Shown one piece after another: positions 59,412-64,000 of a DNA stretch of 64,000 bases. Position numbers and translations under genes: made by a program. Source of the DNA: Chrysomallon squamiferum (taxonomy: Eukaryota; Mollusca; Gastropoda; Neomphalida; Peltospiridae); contig CM022673.1 of assembly GCA_012295275.1 (NCBI GenBank), positions 4,079,605 to 4,143,604 on the forward strand, written 5' to 3'. Under the pieces are notes generated by a model. The model saw only the letters and a program-made list of their open reading frames with translations. It made no database searches and was not told where the DNA came from. Positions within the stretch are counted from its first letter, which is position 1; every line of letters begins with the position of its first letter.

Positions 59412-60618
59412 TAAAGTTTCATATGATTACCAAAGTCCGTTGTGTGTGGTGTCAGGTTTAAGAAAAAAAGATTTGAATGTCTATTCCCACGTACATCATA
59501 GAGACTTGTTATCTTATTTCATAAGTGTTTGTAGCTTGCCTTTTCTTATTATTTTCATTATTTTCCTAAAGCTGGATCAGTGGTCTTTATTTACATATTA
59601 ATTTTTTTTCTTACCTCAATTTATATTGAAAAAGTAAATCTATATTTTCGTTCCTGAACCTTTATTAAATTGCTCATGCTGTATAAGTGATATACATACT
59701 ATTAAGTTATTAATTTTTTTTTATTAATTCAGTTCAGAAACAAATAATACAGTGATAACAAATTTAATAATAAATAAATAAATAAATTCCAATTTATTAT
59801 CCGACCACCTAATCTGCAATAATTAGTACATTCAGGATTCGTTTTATTCTCCAATTCCTACATTTCGAAAGATATAAAATTTGAAGCATGACTTCCGCTT
59901 TTGTCTAGAACTTGTCTACACGTATTTGTGCGCAGTATTGTACTAAACAGCTTTATAATGTTGTTAACATTTTATTACTTGAAGTTTCATTTGAAGCGTG
60001 CAAATATCGATAAACTACAGCGGTAATAACCTTCTGAATAAACGGTCTTACACTTTCCAATAATCACTAGATGAACAAAATAAAATCATTCCTTATTTAA
60101 TTTCTTAACGTTACATAAGGTGAGACGTTAACAAATGACCAGTGATACGTTACAGATAATCTGGAATTGTGTTACGTTTCTGTGAAAGGCTGTTTTCATT
60201 AAACTGATATTAGAATTTTTCTGCTTGGTGTGCGGTTATATCGAGGATCGATTCCTTTCGATTGACTCATTTAGTTACTTCCTGTCTGTCGCAGTCGGCG
60301 AACCAAGACGGGAAGACATAAGAATGATTTTGGTTGCAGTATTATTAGTATTATTAGTATTATTTCTGTAGATTACTTCAGGTATGATAAGAATTAATGA
60401 TTGTCATGCATATGTACACATGCTCATACATAAGTATGTACACACAAATGTACATATATGTGCAAGCATGCATATACTCAGATACAAGCATACACATACG
60501 TGTACATAAACATAAAAAGGAAAATTCTATGTTGAATGGGATAGTAGAAACGGCAATATTATTATTAATATTATTGATGTTGTTGTTATTGTTGTCATTG
60601 TTGATTCTGTCGTTTCAT
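59412..60618. other. AT-rich stretch without recognised features
   Basis: No supported exon. It holds an AAAT tract (59769-59786), a short CpG-bearing patch (60230-60320) and CA/TA-rich sequence (60400-60510). Confidence 0.5.
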
Positions 60619-60706
60619 CTTATTATTATTTATAAATAACGGATGGCTCTTTGAAAAAGAGAAGCACCCCCAAAAAAACCCACTCATATATGAATACATA
60701 CATGTG

Positions 60707-60777
<71 letters not shown>

Positions 60778-60824
60778 CTGTTTTTCAAAGAGCACTTTCG
60801 GTATTTATAAATAATAATAATGTG
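60619..60824. repeat. Inverted repeat flanking a (GT)n array
   Basis: The left arm (60619-60664: TTATTATTATTTATAAATAA, then GGCTCTTTGAAAAAGAG) is the near-perfect reverse complement of the right arm (about 60776-60824: TTTTTCAAAGAGC, then TATTTATAAATAATAATAAT). The core is a (GT)n tract of about 60 bp (60716-60776). This looks like a small hairpin element containing a microsatellite. Confidence 0.8.
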
Positions 60825-60889
60825 TATATTAAAACAAGATATTTTTTTTTATTAAACCCCATCACACTGTAACAGTATTTACCTTTGTC

Positions 60890-61020
60890 GATAAAAGTGA
60901 GACAAGACGAGTTTATAGATTCTCTAATTTGGTGTAAATATTTTCTTTCAGTCTGTAAAGTTCAGCCATAAACTGATCGTCCAGACAGCCTCCAAAAACA
61001 TTGCTATTTAATAGGTTATT
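60890..61020 (-). other. Candidate terminal exon, minus strand
   Basis: The frame ends FGGCLDDQFMAELYRLKENI and continues YTKLENL before TAA (at about 60916). Codon content looks protein-like against an AT-rich background. A possible acceptor is TTAAATAG just before it, which is pyrimidine-poor. Joined from a GTATGA donor in the candidate exon at about 61553 the phase would agree. Family unknown. Confidence 0.25.
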
Positions 61021-61132
61021 ATCAAACGGTTAGAAGGAAAAAAGTATACATATACGTTTTAGTCCTGTAGGCAACAAAAGTAGTCTTTTGCACTGAACGT
61101 ATTCATTATAAAATATTCGTTATTCTTTTTCT

Positions 61133-61164
<32 letters not shown>

Positions 61165-61547
61165 TTGTTGTACATTTAAAGTGAATATATATTTTGTATG
61201 TATTTGTATGTACGGAAGATTAAAAATCTATGGGACCAGTGTTACTCGCCTAGACTTATTCTGTTTAAAATATATTTTTAGATACAACTGATATTAATTT
61301 CTGCTTATATCATTACAAACAGTAACGAGGCAAGTAACAAGATTTAAACCAAATTCGTCATTCTGTTTATAAATTCTTTATGTCTGAACGAATTTACCGA
61401 ACAGCTTATAAAGTTCAATCAAATGTGACGAAAAAGTTGATTAACTATAAAAACGGGGAAGTTGTCATTGATTTTGCTTTGTCTGAATAGATTTCATTGG
61501 AAGGAAATAAAAAAAAAATGTCACTGCAATAAATTAGAGAATACAAC

Positions 61548-61655
61548 CTTCATACTGTTCCTGGTAAAATTCCCAGAGGCTATCACCAGTTCCTTTATTC
61601 GAAGAATCGGCGAAACAAGGAGAAATTAACGATCTCATCGTTACGGTAATAGTAT
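61548..61655 (-). other. Candidate internal exon, minus strand
   Basis: A good acceptor (AAGTTTTGTTACAG, intron side from 61656) precedes an open frame containing SLISPCFADSSNKGTGDSL and then WEFYQEQYEG. Possible donors are GTTGTA (exon end 61548) or GTATGA (exon end about 61553). No homology is recognised. Confidence 0.25.
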
Positions 61656-61864
61656 CTGTAACAAAACTTCATTTTGGAAATCTAGCGCAAATATGTCACC
61701 TTATCAGTATCAGAGTTTCTAACACAATCTGCATGAAGGAATTTGGTGTTATGTTTGTTGTCTTCATAATAATTTGCTTGCGATGGATTTTTAAATCTTA
61801 TTATGACTGTTGTATTTGTTAACATTCATCAGCTATTGGCAATAATAAAGTATCATACAATGTA

Positions 61865-62040
61865 CGTTATTAGTCAGTGTCACAGTCTTCATTTACTAAA
61901 AGCTGTCACATGTTTCGCTCTTTATAACAAAATGTATGCAGTATGTAAAAAAGATCTTACAGCGTTTCAGAATAGCCCTTCGTGCAGTGGAAGTGGGTTT
62001 CCTCTGTGATTATCAATATAAATTTCATGTTTAGCTTCTA
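61865..62040 (+). mobile_element. Degenerate SINE fragment
   Basis: The order ACTAAAAGCTGTCACATG, then GTAAAAAAGATCTTACAGCG, GAATAGCCC and GTGGGTTTCCTCTGTGATTA matches the central and 3' parts of widespread molluscan SINEs (ATCAAAGGCCGTGGTATG, AAAAGATCCCTTGCTG, GAGTAGCCC, GCGGGTTTCCTCTCT). The tRNA-like head is missing or too diverged. Confidence 0.6.
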
Positions 62041-62489
62041 GTAATCGTTAATATCGTCATATCGCCATATCGCCATCTTACGGATTTCCGTTACCTTAAA
62101 TATTCTACCTTTCTAACCCCTGGGCCAGTGAGACGACCACAAAAATAAAAAGCCCAATTAATCCACCTCTTTGATGTTTATTTTTCTGTTGATGACAGTT
62201 TTAATTTCGGTCCACTAAATCATAATTGCGGTCCCGGAGGCCCAGTTTCAAATATCAAGAGTCCCATTATATCCAGCCCTTCAGATGGTCATAGATCAAT
62301 GGTTTTTTGTTTTTGTAGCCGTAAGTGTTTCACGTCCAGAAGATAAATGACAAACTTTCATACATAAAAGAAGGATTGAACATCGTTTCGTTGCCTCATC
62401 TAACTTTTAAGAGGGTAATTGGCTCCCCTTTAATGGTAACCTCAATGATATTAGGGTTTATAAATTTCGGAATTAAATCAGATACGGAC

Positions 62490-62542
<53 letters not shown>

Positions 62543-63897
62543 GTAATGAATGTAATATGCTAGGACAGTAGCTGTTACCACCACCATTACTACAGCCACT
62601 ACTATTGCTATTAATATTTCTACTACTATTTCATCTATTATAATTACTATTACTATAGCAACTACTGTTACTGCTGCTGCTGCTGCTACTGCAGCTACCA
62701 CTACTTCAACTTTCACTAATATTACTACTATTACTACTATACTTTTATAACAATAGTAACGACTGCGACTACAAAAAAAGCTGCATAAAAAAAGAAAACA
62801 ACAACAATCCCCTCAGAAGCGAAAATAACTTATTAAAATTAACTCACTTTCATCTGTCTCACTACTTTTGGTTTTAATCCATGTATTGATCCACACCCGA
62901 CTTTTGATATAAGAGATAATGGTTTTTACCACCCGCGTCTATTTGTATAACAAATTCTCAGTTTTCAGAAACTCTAACTTCATCTTTTTGGTTTAAAATT
63001 GTTATTTAAAAAAGAAACAGTTAGTTGTATTGAAATTATCACTTCCCATTGTCGTGTTGGTATTGATAAACAGTAATTCGTAATTTGACACGAAAATGCC
63101 ATTACCACAAAAACTACACGCAATTGTATTTTCATAAACTTTTAATTAACCTCAATATGCGCGCAGTGTTGAAAACTGATTATTTAACGACAAACCGATG
63201 AATACAAAAATGTTGTCATAACTACCAGCATTCCCAGATAGGCGTTTCCATTCGTCTTCGCGTCGGCGTCTGATAAGTTTTAGATTAATAAATGAAAACA
63301 ATGATTTTGGCTGCTTTAACCACATTTGTGCAAACCTCTCATTTAAAGAGGCCCAGGGCGATAAACGATATTAGATATATCACGAACACGTAGAACGTGA
63401 TGCTAACATCTTAACGGGCGGCCGTAATTCCCGATACGGCAAGGAAATAAAAAAAAAAAAAAAAAAAAAAAGAGAGAGAAATTCTATTAGTGCTCCGGCA
63501 GTAAGTTGTAATGGCGATTCTCTATTAAATTTTTTTCAATTTCGTGGCTTTTATATTTTCTCAGCGAGACGCTCGTTTTCTCTCAACACACATCTTGTTT
63601 CCGATCCGGCCATATTGTCGTGTCTCGATCTCAGTCTACCCACGGGCGGACCCTGCTGGACTGAATAAAGCCTTCAGAATTACTAAAGATCACCAGTCGG
63701 AAGTTTGCAGATTGGATACAAGACAAACACGAGATAACAGAATTGATCTTTTCTCATGAGTCTCAAGGCGAAGATTTCTTTTCGCTCTTGTCGGAAATAC
63801 CGAGGTGTTGTCGTCTGCACACGAGTTGTCTTTCTTTTTATTTTATTTTATTTTCTATCATTTTAATAGATAAATAAATAGAGAAGAAAATGGATAG

Positions 63898-63931
<34 letters not shown>

Positions 63932-64000
63932 AAATAGAATAAAAAAAATCTTAAAGAATTAATAAACACAAAAAGAAAGAAAAATATTATAAGTTCATAT
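62041..64000. other. Right-hand end: repeats and weak CpG patches
   Basis: (AAT)n at 62490-62541, degenerate ACT/GCT trinucleotides (62575-62760) and A runs (63447-63470, 63899-63926). CpG-richer patches lie at 63230-63440 and 63540-63830. The plus frame 63544-63759 (71 codons) follows a TTTTCTCAG acceptor-like site but shows no recognisable protein. A gene beginning at or beyond the right edge is possible. Confidence 0.45.

Noticed and set aside
63544-63759. 71-codon plus-strand frame in a CpG-richer patch
   Set aside because: Composition is not clearly protein-like and no partner exon is visible. It could be a 5' UTR or promoter of a gene beyond the edge.

Overview
The window is a gene-sparse, very AT-rich animal nuclear sequence. 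It carries many ATT/AAT, GA/CT and CA/GT microsatellites, A/T runs and decayed mobile elements. All genes have spliceosomal introns with GT..AG ends. Two degenerate tRNA-type SINEs of a kind common in molluscan genomes, together with protein families shared across animals, point to a mollusc (lophotrochozoan); the species cannot be named from the sequence.

Layout. 1-4.9 kb: gene-free AT-rich DNA. 4.9-5.4 kb: GC-richer spot with candidate divergent first exons. 7.6-8.7 kb (+): a two-exon TEX52-like gene (281 aa). 13.5-18.0 kb (-): a complete ten-exon syntaxin-12/7-type Qa-SNARE (264 aa), tail to tail with the TEX52-like gene. 19.9-23.3 kb and 24.7-31.2 kb (-): two complete six-exon tandem paralogues of C6orf89 (bombesin receptor-activated protein; 355 and 365 aa). 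33.0-33.8 kb (-): a third copy represented only by its N-terminal exons. Intron 1 of the second copy contains a 3.2 kb foldback transposon with arms of about 1 kb and a frameshifted transposon ORF in the loop. A hAT transposase relic lies between copies 2 and 3. 35.6-46.5 kb (+): a CXXC zinc-finger gene with a candidate non-coding first exon, an intron of about 8.3 kb rich in repeats, and one large coding exon (711 aa).

46.5-64 kb: no clear host gene. It holds minisatellites, a decayed intronless ORF facing an intact 161-aa unknown ORF (53.0-54.2 kb), a local family of direct repeats (54.2-58.3 kb) linked to a hairpin module that also occurs inverted at 23.9 kb, the 3' end of a dead LINE with an RNase H domain (56.6-57.9 kb), and a few weak exon candidates on the minus strand (59.0-61.7 kb).

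The host genes do not form a functional cluster. The syntaxin is an endosomal fusion protein, the C6orf89 copies are single-pass membrane proteins, TEX52 is testis-associated in vertebrates, and the CXXC protein is probably nuclear. The most notable structure is the C6orf89 array: tandem copies, a truncated or alternative 5' copy, a large foldback element in an intron, and a 39-bp block shared at the splice donors of two non-equivalent exons. Exon joins were checked by reading phase; no database search was possible.
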